Positions 36,051 through 43,615 of a DNA stretch of 64,000 nt are shown here, piece by piece. Source of the stretch: Myxococcales bacterium (lineage in GTDB: Bacteria; Myxococcota_A; Polyangia; Nannocystales; Nannocystaceae). The DNA lies in assembly GCA_020633335.1 (NCBI GenBank), contig JACKDU010000013.1, positions 62,001 through 126,000 on the forward strand, given 5' to 3'. The notes beneath the pieces were generated by a model. It did no database searches, had not been told where the DNA came from, and saw only the letters and a program-made list of their open reading frames with translations. Position numbers and translations under genes: made by a program. The first letter of the stretch is position 1, and every line of letters begins with the position of its first letter.

Positions 36051-36770
36051 TCAGCACTTGTAGGCGACGACGACGCAGCGCCCGTCGCGGCAGGCCGGCG
36101 CGAGCTCGCCGTCGCGGCAGGGCTGGAAGCGCCGGCCGCGGAGCTTCTTCGGGCGGGCGATCGGGTGGCGGGGCGACTCGTCGCTGATCCAGCAGGCGCC
36201 CACGTCGTCGCAGGGGATCGCCTCGAGCCAGCGGAATTCGCAGCGGTCGCTCGCGGCGTCGCAGAAGCAGCCGGGGCCCTCCGCGCGGGCGCGGCGGTTG
36301 GCGTCGAGCATCTCGCCGACGACGCAGCGGCCGGCCGACGCGTCGAGGCCGCATTGCCTGGTCTTGCAGCCAGGTTCGCTGGGGGCCGGCGTCGCCTTCG
36401 GCTGGAGGGTGCAGCGGCCGGCGTGGCAGAGGCAGGCGCCGGGGGGCGGCGCCGACTCGTCGCACTCCGTCGGCTGGGTCGCCGCGTGGGCCGCGTCGAC
36501 GCAGCGCGTGGGGACGCAGCCGTCGTCCCAGCCGCAGCCGGCGTCGTCCTCACAGGGGGCGCCGTGGCCCGCGGGGTCGACGGCGTAGGGCTCGGGCGGA
36601 GGGGTCGGCGGGGGAGCGTCGATTGGGGCCGTGGGGTCGGCGGGCGCCGGCGCGGTCGCAGGCTCCGCGGGCGCGCGTTCGTTGGTCGGGGTGGCGGGCT
36701 CCGGCGGCGCGCCCGAGCTCGTGCAGGCGATCAGGAGTGCGGCGAGGAGCCCGGCGAGGTGCCGCGTCAT
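36051..36770 (-). CDS. Cys-rich lipoprotein
   Basis: 239 residues from ATG 36770; the upstream in-frame extension lacks a signal sequence. Signal with lipobox LLAALLIACTSS, then a Pro/Ala/Thr-rich linker to about residue 75, then a domain with about 20 cysteines: CEDDAGCGWDDGCVPTRC, CLCHAGRC, CKTRQCGLDASAGRC, CFCDAASDRC and a final CRDGRCVVVAYKC. Likely disulfide-bonded and surface-exposed. No catalytic motif recognised. Confidence 0.75.
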   Translation of the reverse strand: MTRHLAGLLAALLIACTSSGAPPEPATPTNERAPAEPATAPAPADPTAPIDAPPPTPPPEPYAVDPAGHGAPCEDDAGCGWDDGCVPTRCVDAAHAATQPTECDESAPPPGACLCHAGRCTLQPKATPAPSEPGCKTRQCGLDASAGRCVVGEMLDANRRARAEGPGCFCDAASDRCEFRWLEAIPCDDVGACWISDESPRHPIARPKKLRGRRFQPCRDGELAPACRDGRCVVVAYKC

Positions 36771-36855
36771 GCCCCGAGGATACCCGAGCGCGGCCGGCGA
36801 ATCTGCCACCTGCAGGGGCGCGGGCGAACCCGCGCCCCGCAGGATCTTCTTCAGA

Positions 36856-37491
36856 TCAGAGGCGGGCGAGGTGCCGCGAGTCGCTGATCATCAGATACTC
36901 GCCCCGCGGCGCGACGATCACCATCGGGATCGGCCCCGGGATGCGCTTCGCCTCGCCGAGCACGGTCACCTCCTCACCGACCTCGAGGGCCGACTCGGTG
37001 AAGAGGAGGTCGCGGTTCAGCCCGAGGAGCCAGGATGGATCCTCGCCGAAGCGCTCGAGGAAGGCGGCCTCGGCGGTCGACGGCTCGCCGATCCACCTCG
37101 AGCGGGTCTCGGAGTCGGACTTCGCCCTGATGTCGGCGCGATCGATCCGGACGATGACGGCCCCGGTCTCGTCGCGCACGACGAAGTCGACGCTGCGGCG
37201 GACGCGGTGGAGTGCCACCCAGTGGCTCTGCTGCCCGTTGTGGCCCGGGGAGGTGCGCTTCTCGGAGACGGCCGCCTCGAAGTGGACGCAGGCGCGGCCG
37301 CTCAGGGCACCGGCGAGCTCCTCGTCGAGGACCTCGATTCGGCCGTGGATCCGCACCGTCCCCGGCTCGAGCGCCGCGATCGGCATGGGGGGCGTCGATC
37401 GCAGCTGTCGAAAGCGTCTGATGTAGGGGTGTCGAATGATCACGTAGAGGGCGAACGCGACCGTGAATGCGAGCGTGAGCGTGTGTTCCAT
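36856..37491 (-). CDS. Membrane-anchored protein with GIDE-like domain
   Basis: 211 residues from ATG 37491 (upstream extension is Arg/Pro shadow). An N-terminal hydrophobic helix (HTLTLAFTVAFALYVIIRHPY) is followed by VRIHGRIEVLDEELAGALSGRACVHFEAAVSEKR, a charged middle and VGEEVTVLGEAKRI. The order of a membrane helix, a G-x-I/V...P/A-L-S-G-x-x-C-V strand set and a late VGExVTVLG resembles the GIDE (E3-ubiquitin-ligase-like, PF12483) domain found in many bacteria. No RING motif is present, so ligase activity is not implied. Assignment is by pattern only. Confidence 0.5.
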   Translation of the reverse strand: MEHTLTLAFTVAFALYVIIRHPYIRRFRQLRSTPPMPIAALEPGTVRIHGRIEVLDEELAGALSGRACVHFEAAVSEKRTSPGHNGQQSHWVALHRVRRSVDFVVRDETGAVIVRIDRADIRAKSDSETRSRWIGEPSTAEAAFLERFGEDPSWLLGLNRDLLFTESALEVGEEVTVLGEAKRIPGPIPMVIVAPRGEYLMISDSRHLARL

Positions 37492-37725
37492 CGGGCCTCG
37501 TCCTTGCGAGCTTGGGGAGGGCCGCCGCGATGACGGCCGCGCTCTTGTTCGGCCGCCAGCGGCGCCCGTTGCAGGGCCGCGGGCAGGGCGTCGTCGTGTC
37601 TGCACGTCGGCCCTCTGCGACGGGATGAGGCACGCGCTGTGGTCGAGCGCCGCGCGTGGTGAGGGCGCGTGGCCCCGCCCGCGCGATCTTTCCCGGCGGT
37701 GGAGCGGGAGGTACCCTCACGCGCC

Positions 37726-38901
37726 ATGGATCGATCGTCCCGGCCCGCGCCGCGCTCGCTCCGGGGCATGCGCGGGGCGCTCGCGCTGGCGCTGGGGACG
37801 GCGCTGGCGGGCTCCGGGGTCGCGCGGGCCGAGGCCGCGGGGAGCGGCCCGGAGCTCCGCTGGGAGGCCCCCGCGGGGTGTCCGGACGAGGCCCAGCTCC
37901 GCGAGCGCCTCGACGGGATGCTCGCCCGCGCCTCGCCCGAGCGCCGCGACGCGCCCCAGCTCCGCGCCCACGCGCGGGTGCAGGAGACGGCGCCCGGGCG
38001 CTTCACCCTCGCGCTCGAGATCACCACGCGCGACGGGGTCAGCGCCCGCGCGATCGAGGCCGCGAGCTGCGTCGAGCTCGCCGACGCGACCGCCCTCCTG
38101 ATCGCGATGATGATCGATCCGGCCGCGGCGACCGACGCCGAGCCGCCGCCGCTGCCACCTCCGCCTCCGCCTCCGCCGACGGACGTCCCGGAGGAGACCG
38201 AGCCGAGCCCGCCGCCGACGACCGAGGCTCCGCCGACCGAGCACGCGCCCGAGGAGGCCGCGCCCCATCCGCCGCCCGAGCGTCCCCCTGCGACCCGCGC
38301 AGCGATCGGGGCCGACCTCGCCCTCGGCGGCGCCGGCCTCCCGGGCTTCGGCGCCGGCTTCGGCCTCAGCGTCGCCGTCCTCCGCACCCACCTCCGCGGC
38401 GAGCTCTTCGGCCGCACCCACCTCCCGCGGACGCGCGCGCTCCCCGGGCTCGAGGAGGGCGGCGCCGCGGTCCGCTATCAGCTCGCCGGCGGAGGCGTCC
38501 GCGGGTGCGGGGTCGGCAGGGTCGGCGCGCGCGCTCGCGTCGAGCTCTTCGGCTGCCTCGGCGTCGAGCTCGGGGCGATGCGCGGCGAGGGGATCGACCT
38601 GCCGGTCTCCGCGAGCCGCACGCTCCTCTGGGCGGCGGCCCTCGTCACGCCGGGGCTGGCCGTCGCCCTCGCGCCGCGGCTCGCCCTCGTCGCCCGGGCG
38701 GACCTCGGCGTCGCCCTCGCGCGCCCCCGCTTCGCCGTCCTCAACTACGGGGACGTCTACCGCGCGCCGCCGCTGAGCTACGTCGTCAGCCTCGGGCTCG
38801 AGCTCCGCCTGCCGTCGGCGCCGATCCGCGGGGCGGCGAAAAAAAGCGGGACGGATCCCGCGGGCCGCGGGCAATCCCCGGCGGAGCGCCCCTTTCGATG
38901 A
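37726..38901 (+). CDS. Putative envelope protein of sigma-factor module 2
   Basis: 391 residues from ATG 37726 with GGGAGGT upstream. Signal peptide (GALALALGTALAGSGVARAEA), then LRWEAPAGCPDEAQLRERLDGML with two cysteines as in the module 1 protein at 7454, a long Pro/Glu linker (about 140-190) and a C-terminal Gly-rich strand-forming region (GADLALGGAGLPGFGAGFGLSVAV...SLGLELRLPSA) that looks like a beta-barrel. The last 20 residues (AKKSGTDPAG...) are encoded by the promoter-like element of the next gene. It overlaps the sigma gene by ATGA, so translation is coupled. Confidence 0.75.
   Translation: MDRSSRPAPRSLRGMRGALALALGTALAGSGVARAEAAGSGPELRWEAPAGCPDEAQLRERLDGMLARASPERRDAPQLRAHARVQETAPGRFTLALEITTRDGVSARAIEAASCVELADATALLIAMMIDPAAATDAEPPPLPPPPPPPPTDVPEETEPSPPPTTEAPPTEHAPEEAAPHPPPERPPATRAAIGADLALGGAGLPGFGAGFGLSVAVLRTHLRGELFGRTHLPRTRALPGLEEGGAAVRYQLAGGGVRGCGVGRVGARARVELFGCLGVELGAMRGEGIDLPVSASRTLLWAAALVTPGLAVALAPRLALVARADLGVALARPRFAVLNYGDVYRAPPLSYVVSLGLELRLPSAPIRGAAKKSGTDPAGRGQSPAERPFR
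38839..38879 (+). promoter_or_regulatory. Module 2 bipartite element, copy 1 (upstream of ECF sigma gene)
   Basis: Seven A (38839-38845), 4 nt, GACGGATCC (38850-38858), 9 nt, CGGGCAA (38868-38874), then TCCCC. It lies in the 3' end of the upstream gene and ends about 20 nt before the sigma ATG. The copy at 40356 shows the same blocks at the same spacing. Confidence 0.6.
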
Positions 38902-39485
38902 GCGCGCGAGACCTCGCCGGCAGCCCGACCTGCACCGCCAGCGCTGAGCGCGTGGAGAGCGCGCCGTGCCTTGCGACGCTCTACCGCCAGGAATTCGCCT
39001 TCGTCTGGCGGACGCTCCGCTACCTCGGGGTGCCGCCGGCGAGCGTCGAGGACGCGGCCCAGGAGGTCTTCATCACCGCCCACCGCCGCCTTGCGAGCTT
39101 CGATCCGACGCGCGCGTCGATCCGCTCGTGGCTCTACGGGATCGCCCGCAACACGGCGCGTCATCACCACCGCTGGGCGCGGCGCTGGGATCCTCGACGG
39201 CTCCCGGAGTCGACCGCCGAGGCCGTCGACCCGGCGCTCGATCCCGAGGCGCGGGTCGCCCGGGTCGAGGTCGTCGAGGTCGTCGAGCGCTGCCTCGCCG
39301 CCCTCGATCCGCGGCGCCGCGAGGTCTTCGTCCTCCACGAGATCGAGGGCTTCTCGGCGCCGGAGATCGCCGAGCTCCTCGGGATCAAGCTCAACACCGT
39401 CTACTCGCGGCTCGCCCGCGCCCGCAGCCGCTTTCAAGCCGCGACCGCACGCCACCTCGCCCGCGAAGGGGGGCCCCATGGATGA
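38898..39485 (+). CDS. ECF sigma factor of module 2
   Basis: 195 residues from ATG 38898. Region 2: LATLYRQEFAFVWRTLRYLGVPPASVEDAAQEVFITAHRRL with the SWLYGIARNTARHHHRW helix; region 4: CLAALDPRRREVFVLHEIEGFSAPEIAELLGIKLNTVYSRLARARSRFQ. The block LGVPPASVED(A/V)xQ(E/D)VF is shared with the sigma factor at 8655, showing that the two belong to one subfamily. It overlaps the upstream envelope gene by 4 nt and the downstream membrane gene by 8 nt, so the three genes form a tightly coupled operon. Confidence 0.9.
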   Translation: MSARDLAGSPTCTASAERVESAPCLATLYRQEFAFVWRTLRYLGVPPASVEDAAQEVFITAHRRLASFDPTRASIRSWLYGIARNTARHHHRWARRWDPRRLPESTAEAVDPALDPEARVARVEVVEVVERCLAALDPRRREVFVLHEIEGFSAPEIAELLGIKLNTVYSRLARARSRFQAATARHLAREGGPHG

Positions 39486-40344
39486 ACCGCGCGACGAGCT
39501 CCACGATCTTCTCGCCTCCTACCGCCAGGCGATCGAGCCCCCGGCCGAGAGCGAGGCCCGGGTCCGCGAGGCGCTGCGCTCGTCGATCCCGGGCTGGTCG
39601 ACGCCGCCCTCGCCGGCCGAGCGGGGCGTCCTCCTCCCCTTCGTCGGCCGCGCCCGCCAGGTGGTCGTCGTCGGCTGCGCGCTGGCGGCTGCGCTCGCGC
39701 TGACCTTCGGCGTCTCGTCGTACCTCGGCGAGCGCCGCGAGCTCGATCGAGACCTCGCGCAGACGCCCTTCCAGCGCAGCGACTCCGGGGCCGCGGAGCG
39801 GCAGGTCGAGGCGCGCTCGCCCGAGGTGCAGGCGCCGAGCAGCGACCCTGTCGCGACCCCCGACGAAGGAGCGCGCGTCGAGCCGGCGGGCGCCGACGCG
39901 GCCGACGAGGTCGAGGTCGAGCTCGAGGGCGCGAGCGCAGCGGAGGCGCTCCCGGAGGCTGACGTCCCGGCGCCTCGCCGCGTCCGCGCGACGACCTCGC
40001 GCGCCGCGTCGACGGAGCCCGACGCGATCGAGGCCCCGTCGCCCGCGCCCGAGGCCGAGGAGGCCGCGCCGATCCTCGACCTCGCCCGCGAGCTCCGCCT
40101 GATCCGCGCCGCCGAGGAGCACCTCCAGGCGGGTCGCGGCGACGAGGCGCTCGCGGCCCTCGAGCGGCACCGACGGGAGTTCCCCGGCGGCCAGCTCGAG
40201 CCCGAGCGCGAGGCCTCGCGGGTGACCGCGCTCTGCCAGCAGGGGCGCGCGGACGAGGCGAGCGCGCGCGCCCAGGCCTTCGCCGAGCGCTGGCCCGACT
40301 CGCCGCTCGTCGCCCGCGTGCGCCGGGTCTGCGCCGCGGACTAG
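39478..40344 (+). CDS. Single-pass membrane protein with TPR-like tail, possible anti-sigma factor
   Basis: 288 residues from ATG 39478. A 58-residue N-terminal cytoplasmic part (DELHDLLASYRQAIEPPAESEARVREALRSSI) precedes one membrane helix (QVVVVGCALAAALALTFGVSSYL), a long acidic linker, and a C-terminal helical pair (LIRAAEEHLQAGRGDEALAALERHRREFPG...LCQQGRADEASARAQAFAERWPDSPLVARV) of TPR/BamD type. The small cytoplasmic domain plus helix and the overlap with the sigma gene fit a membrane anti-sigma factor, although no zinc-binding HxxxCxxC motif is present. In module 1 the corresponding parts are fused to the sigma factor or split off. Confidence 0.7.
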   Translation: MDEPRDELHDLLASYRQAIEPPAESEARVREALRSSIPGWSTPPSPAERGVLLPFVGRARQVVVVGCALAAALALTFGVSSYLGERRELDRDLAQTPFQRSDSGAAERQVEARSPEVQAPSSDPVATPDEGARVEPAGADAADEVEVELEGASAAEALPEADVPAPRRVRATTSRAASTEPDAIEAPSPAPEAEEAAPILDLARELRLIRAAEEHLQAGRGDEALAALERHRREFPGGQLEPEREASRVTALCQQGRADEASARAQAFAERWPDSPLVARVRRVCAAD

Positions 40345-40355
40345 CGGGCGGAGAG

Positions 40356-40395
40356 AAAAAACTCGGACGGATCCTCGCCGCCGCGGGCAACCCCC
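40356..40395 (+). promoter_or_regulatory. Module 2 bipartite element, copy 2 (upstream of lipoprotein gene)
   Basis: Six A (40356-40361), 4 nt, GACGGATCC (40366-40374), 9 nt, CGGGCAA (40384-40390), then CCCCC. It ends about 25 nt before the lipoprotein ATG at 40420. Outside the variable spacer it is nearly identical to 38839-38879. Confidence 0.6.
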
Positions 40396-40419
40396 ATCGA
40401 ACCTACGAGAACTCGACCC

Positions 40420-41247
40420 ATGACCCGAACGCTCCCCCTCTCCCGCATCCTCTCCCTCCTCCCGATCTTCGCCCTCTCGCTCGGCCTCGGCGCCTGCGAC
40501 AAGCTCGGCAACGTCGGCGACGCCACCGACTCGGCGACGAGCGGGGGCTCGAGCACCGATCCGCAGCAGAGCTCGAGCGGGGGCTGCAACGACCCGAACG
40601 ACCCCAACTGCAACCTCTGCGCCGACGACTCGGATTGCGCGCCGGGCAACGTCTGTGAGAATGGGGTCTGCGTCGACCAGGGCGGCACGTCGACCGGCGG
40701 CGACGCGACGACCGGCGGCAACTGCAACGACCCGAACGATCCCGATTGCGCGCTCTGCAACGCCGACGCCGACTGCGCTCCGGGGGAGCTTTGCCTCAAC
40801 GGCCTCTGCAGCGGCGGCAGCACCTCCGGCACGACCTCGGGCGGGAGCACGTCGACGGGCGGCGACTGCAATGATCCGCAGGACCCCAATTGCCTGCAGT
40901 GCAACGCCGACGCCGACTGCCCGCCGGGGGAGCTCTGCGTCAACGGCCTCTGCAGCGGCGGGACCACCGGCGGGACGACGTCGGGCGGGAGCACGTCGAC
41001 GGGCGGGAACTGCAACGACCCGAACGATCCCGACTGTATGCTCTGCAACGCCGACTCCGACTGCGGGCCGGGGGAGCTCTGCGTCAACGGCCTCTGCAGC
41101 GGCGGCAGCACCTCCGGTTCGACCTCCGGCGGGAGCACCTCGGGCGGGAACTGCAACGACCCGAATGATCCCAACTGCCTGCTCTGCGCCGACGATGCCG
41201 ACTGTCCTCCGGGACAGCTCTGCGTCAACGGCGTGTGTCAGGGCTAG
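40420..41247 (+). CDS. Cys-rich repeat lipoprotein of module 2
   Basis: 275 residues from ATG 40420. Lipobox GLGACDKL (Cys25), a short stalk, then five copies of a unit of about 47 residues: CNDPNDPDC, LCNADADC, PGELCVNGLC and a Ser/Thr/Gly spacer (GGSTSGTTSGGSTSTGG). Each unit has six cysteines, probably forming three disulfides, and Asp/Asn residues that could bind Ca2+. The last unit lacks the spacer. Repeats at DNA level have a period of about 140 bp and are strongly alike, suggesting recent duplication. Probably exported under control of the module 2 sigma factor. Confidence 0.85.
   Translation: MTRTLPLSRILSLLPIFALSLGLGACDKLGNVGDATDSATSGGSSTDPQQSSSGGCNDPNDPNCNLCADDSDCAPGNVCENGVCVDQGGTSTGGDATTGGNCNDPNDPDCALCNADADCAPGELCLNGLCSGGSTSGTTSGGSTSTGGDCNDPQDPNCLQCNADADCPPGELCVNGLCSGGTTGGTTSGGSTSTGGNCNDPNDPDCMLCNADSDCGPGELCVNGLCSGGSTSGSTSGGSTSGGNCNDPNDPNCLLCADDADCPPGQLCVNGVCQG
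40580..41240. repeat. Five ~140-bp tandem coding repeats
   Basis: Units begin near 40583, 40721, 40865, 41009 and 41150. They encode the six-Cys repeats of the module 2 lipoprotein. High similarity between units makes copy-number change by recombination likely. Confidence 0.75.
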
Positions 41248-41255
41248 CTCGGCCC

Positions 41256-41277
41256 GTCCGACGCGCGGCGCGCGGAC
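41256..41277. terminator. Hairpin between convergent genes
   Basis: GTCCG plus CGCG (41256-41265, one bulged A) pairs with CGCG plus CGGAC (41269-41277) around a 3-nt loop, just after the stop of the lipoprotein gene. No T-tract. Confidence 0.5.
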
Positions 41278-41314
41278 ACCTCGTCCGCGCCCGCGCCCGC
41301 GCGTCCGCGCCCGG

Positions 41315-42004
41315 CTAGTGCCGCATCAGCCGGAGCCAGTCGTCGAGCGAGCGGATCCGCATGTAGTGGTTGGTCCGCCGCTGCTCGCCCATCGTGCTCT
41401 CCGGGGTCGGCCCGTAGTCGTGGCCCGGGCAGAGGATCACGTCGTCGGTGAGGCGGGCGAGGGTGCCGGTGAGGGTCTCGTACATCTGCTCGGGGCTCCC
41501 GCCCGGGAGATCGACGCGGCCGCAGCCGTTGACGAAGAGGGTGTCGCCGGCGACCAGGCGCTGCTCGACCAGGAAGCAGAGCGAGCCCGGGGTGTGACCC
41601 GGGGTGTGGATCAGCTCGATCCGGACGTCGCCGAGCTCGAGGGTGTCGCCGCTCTCGTGGCGGACGAGGTCGCCCTCGCTCACGCCGGTGACCTTCTTGA
41701 GGCCGTCTGCCTCGATCTTGTGGACGTGGATCCGCGCGTCGACCTTGCCGATCAGCTCGGCGACCCCGCCGGGGACTCGAAACCCCATCATCTGCCCCCC
41801 GCAGTGGTCCGGGTGGTAGTGGGTGACCAGCGCGCCGGTGACCCTCATGTCGTCCTCGGCGGCGATCTCGAGGAGCGCGTCGATGTTCCAGGCGGGATCG
41901 ACGATTACGCACTCGCGGGTCCGCCGGCTGCCGATCAGGTAGACGAAGTTCGCCATCGGCCCGATCGGGATCTGGCGGAGGTAGAGGTCCGAGGTCGCGG
42001 CCAT
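41315..42004 (-). CDS. Metallo-beta-lactamase-fold hydrolase, glyoxalase II-like
   Basis: 229 residues from ATG 42004. THYHPDHCGG (61-70) gives the HxHxDH metal motif (His62, His64, Asp66, His67), followed by HTPGHTPGSLCF with the next His, GDTLFVNGCGRVDLPGG with the bridging Asp, and CPGHDYGPTPESTMGEQRRTNHYM with the last His. The GCGRxDLPGG and PGHDYG blocks are those of glyoxalase II-like and persulfide dioxygenase-like (ETHE1) enzymes. Cytoplasmic thioester or persulfide hydrolysis is likely; the exact substrate cannot be told. Divergent from the histidine kinase gene. Confidence 0.85.
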   Translation of the reverse strand: MAATSDLYLRQIPIGPMANFVYLIGSRRTRECVIVDPAWNIDALLEIAAEDDMRVTGALVTHYHPDHCGGQMMGFRVPGGVAELIGKVDARIHVHKIEADGLKKVTGVSEGDLVRHESGDTLELGDVRIELIHTPGHTPGSLCFLVEQRLVAGDTLFVNGCGRVDLPGGSPEQMYETLTGTLARLTDDVILCPGHDYGPTPESTMGEQRRTNHYMRIRSLDDWLRLMRH

Positions 42005-42089
42005 CCCCGAGATTTGGCCGCGCGCGGGGCCGCGCCGTCAAGCATCGAGGCTCGCTTTTGCCGGTCGATTCGGCCAACATCGACGCTCC

Positions 42090-43493
42090 ATGGGCGAGGC
42101 TAGGCCGGCGGGCGCAGGCCCCACGGACGCGGACGACGAGGGCGTCTCCCTGGTCTCGTTCCGCGCGCGGGTCGCCGACACGACCGCCCGCTGGGCGCTG
42201 ATCGCCAGCGTGATCATCGTGGGCGGCCGGATCGCCGAGTACGTCGGCAGCGGCGAGCTCCACTTCCTGGTCTCGGTCGGGATCTGGATCATCTGCGACG
42301 TCTTCTTCTGGCGGGCGCGGGCGCGTCTCCGCCGCGGCGACGTCGACGGCGCGGCCGCCCGGATCCTCGTGGCGACCCTCTTCGTCGTCAGCGTCAACAG
42401 CCTCTTTGAGGTGCCGGCGCTCTCGCTCACCGGCTTCCTCCTCGGCTTCCCGGTGCTCCAGATCTGCGCCCTGGCGATGGCTCCCCCCGAGCAGCTCCGG
42501 GTCTGGTCGCGGGGGCTGCCGATCCTCTTCTGCGTCGCGGTGCTCCTCCGCCAGCTCGTCAACCCGATGGCGATCCTGGAGAGTCCGCTCGACCTCCTCA
42601 CGGTCGCCATCGGCGGCGCCTTCGGCCTCGTGATCATCGGCTCGCTCTCGGTCGGCCTCCAGGACACCCTCCGGCGGGCGCTCGGGGCGAGCGAGGAGGC
42701 CCGCGGGGCGCTCGGTCACGCCAACCTCGAGATCGCCGCGGCCCGCGATCAGGCGCTGGCGGCGAGCACCGCCAAGAGCGCGTTCCTGGCGACGATGAGC
42801 CACGAGCTGCGGACCCCGCTCAACGCGATCATCGGCTACTCCGAGCTCCTCCTCGAGGAGCACGACGACCCGTCGATCCGCGGCGACATCAAGCGGATCC
42901 ACGGCGCCGGCGCCCACCTCCTCGTGCTGATCAACGACATCCTCGACCTCTCGAAGGTCGAGGCCGGGAAGACCGAGATCAACGTCGAGGCGATCGCGAT
43001 CGCGGCGCTCCTCGACGGGATCGCCGACACCCTGGGGCCGACGATCGAGCGCGGGGGCAACCGCCTCGAGCTCGAGGTAAGCGGCGACGTCGGCCTCATC
43101 GAGAGCGACCTGACCAAGGTCCGGCAGATCCTGATCAACCTGATCGGCAACGCGGCGAAGTTCACCCACGACGGCGAGATCCGGGTCATCGCCCGGTCGA
43201 TCGAGGCCGCCGGCGCGCCTGGTGTCGAGGTGAGCGTCGAGGACACCGGGATCGGCATCCCCGCCGACAAGCTGGCGACGATCTTCGACCCCTTCGTCCA
43301 GGCCGACGCGTCGACCACCCGGCGCTACGGCGGCACCGGGCTCGGGCTGGCGATCACCCGGCGCTTCTGCGAGATGCTCGGCGGCACCTTGACGGTGGTC
43401 AGCGAGGTCGGCAAGGGCTCGCGCTTCACGGTCTGGTTGCCGCGCCAGATCGCGCCCGAGCTCCGAAGCCGCGGGCGCACCCTCAGCGGCTGA
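42090..43493 (+). CDS. Orphan membrane sensor histidine kinase
   Basis: 467 residues. About six membrane helices between residues 35 and 190 (for example RWALIASVIIVGGRIAEYVG, FLVSVGIWIICDVFFW, ILVATLFVVSVNSLF, LLTVAIGGAFGLVIIGSL), a coiled linker, then HisKA FLATMSHELRTPLNAIIGYSELL with His238 and an HATPase domain with N box LINLIGNAAKFT, G1 DTGIGIP and G2 GGTGLGLAI. No PAS or receiver domain is attached and no response regulator is adjacent. The membrane-embedded 5-6 TM sensor suggests detection of a membrane or cell-surface cue. The kinase at 50544 shares the catalytic core but has a shorter sensor. Confidence 0.9.
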   Translation: MGEARPAGAGPTDADDEGVSLVSFRARVADTTARWALIASVIIVGGRIAEYVGSGELHFLVSVGIWIICDVFFWRARARLRRGDVDGAAARILVATLFVVSVNSLFEVPALSLTGFLLGFPVLQICALAMAPPEQLRVWSRGLPILFCVAVLLRQLVNPMAILESPLDLLTVAIGGAFGLVIIGSLSVGLQDTLRRALGASEEARGALGHANLEIAAARDQALAASTAKSAFLATMSHELRTPLNAIIGYSELLLEEHDDPSIRGDIKRIHGAGAHLLVLINDILDLSKVEAGKTEINVEAIAIAALLDGIADTLGPTIERGGNRLELEVSGDVGLIESDLTKVRQILINLIGNAAKFTHDGEIRVIARSIEAAGAPGVEVSVEDTGIGIPADKLATIFDPFVQADASTTRRYGGTGLGLAITRRFCEMLGGTLTVVSEVGKGSRFTVWLPRQIAPELRSRGRTLSG

Positions 43494-43615
43494 GGGCCGC
43501 GGGCGCGGGGACATCCACGCCGAGGTCGCGGGGCCGCGCGCGTGGACGCGCCGGCGCGCCTCGCTCCCCGCGGAAGGCCCCGAGGTTGTCCCCCTGGCCG
43601 TGCGATAGTCGAGCG

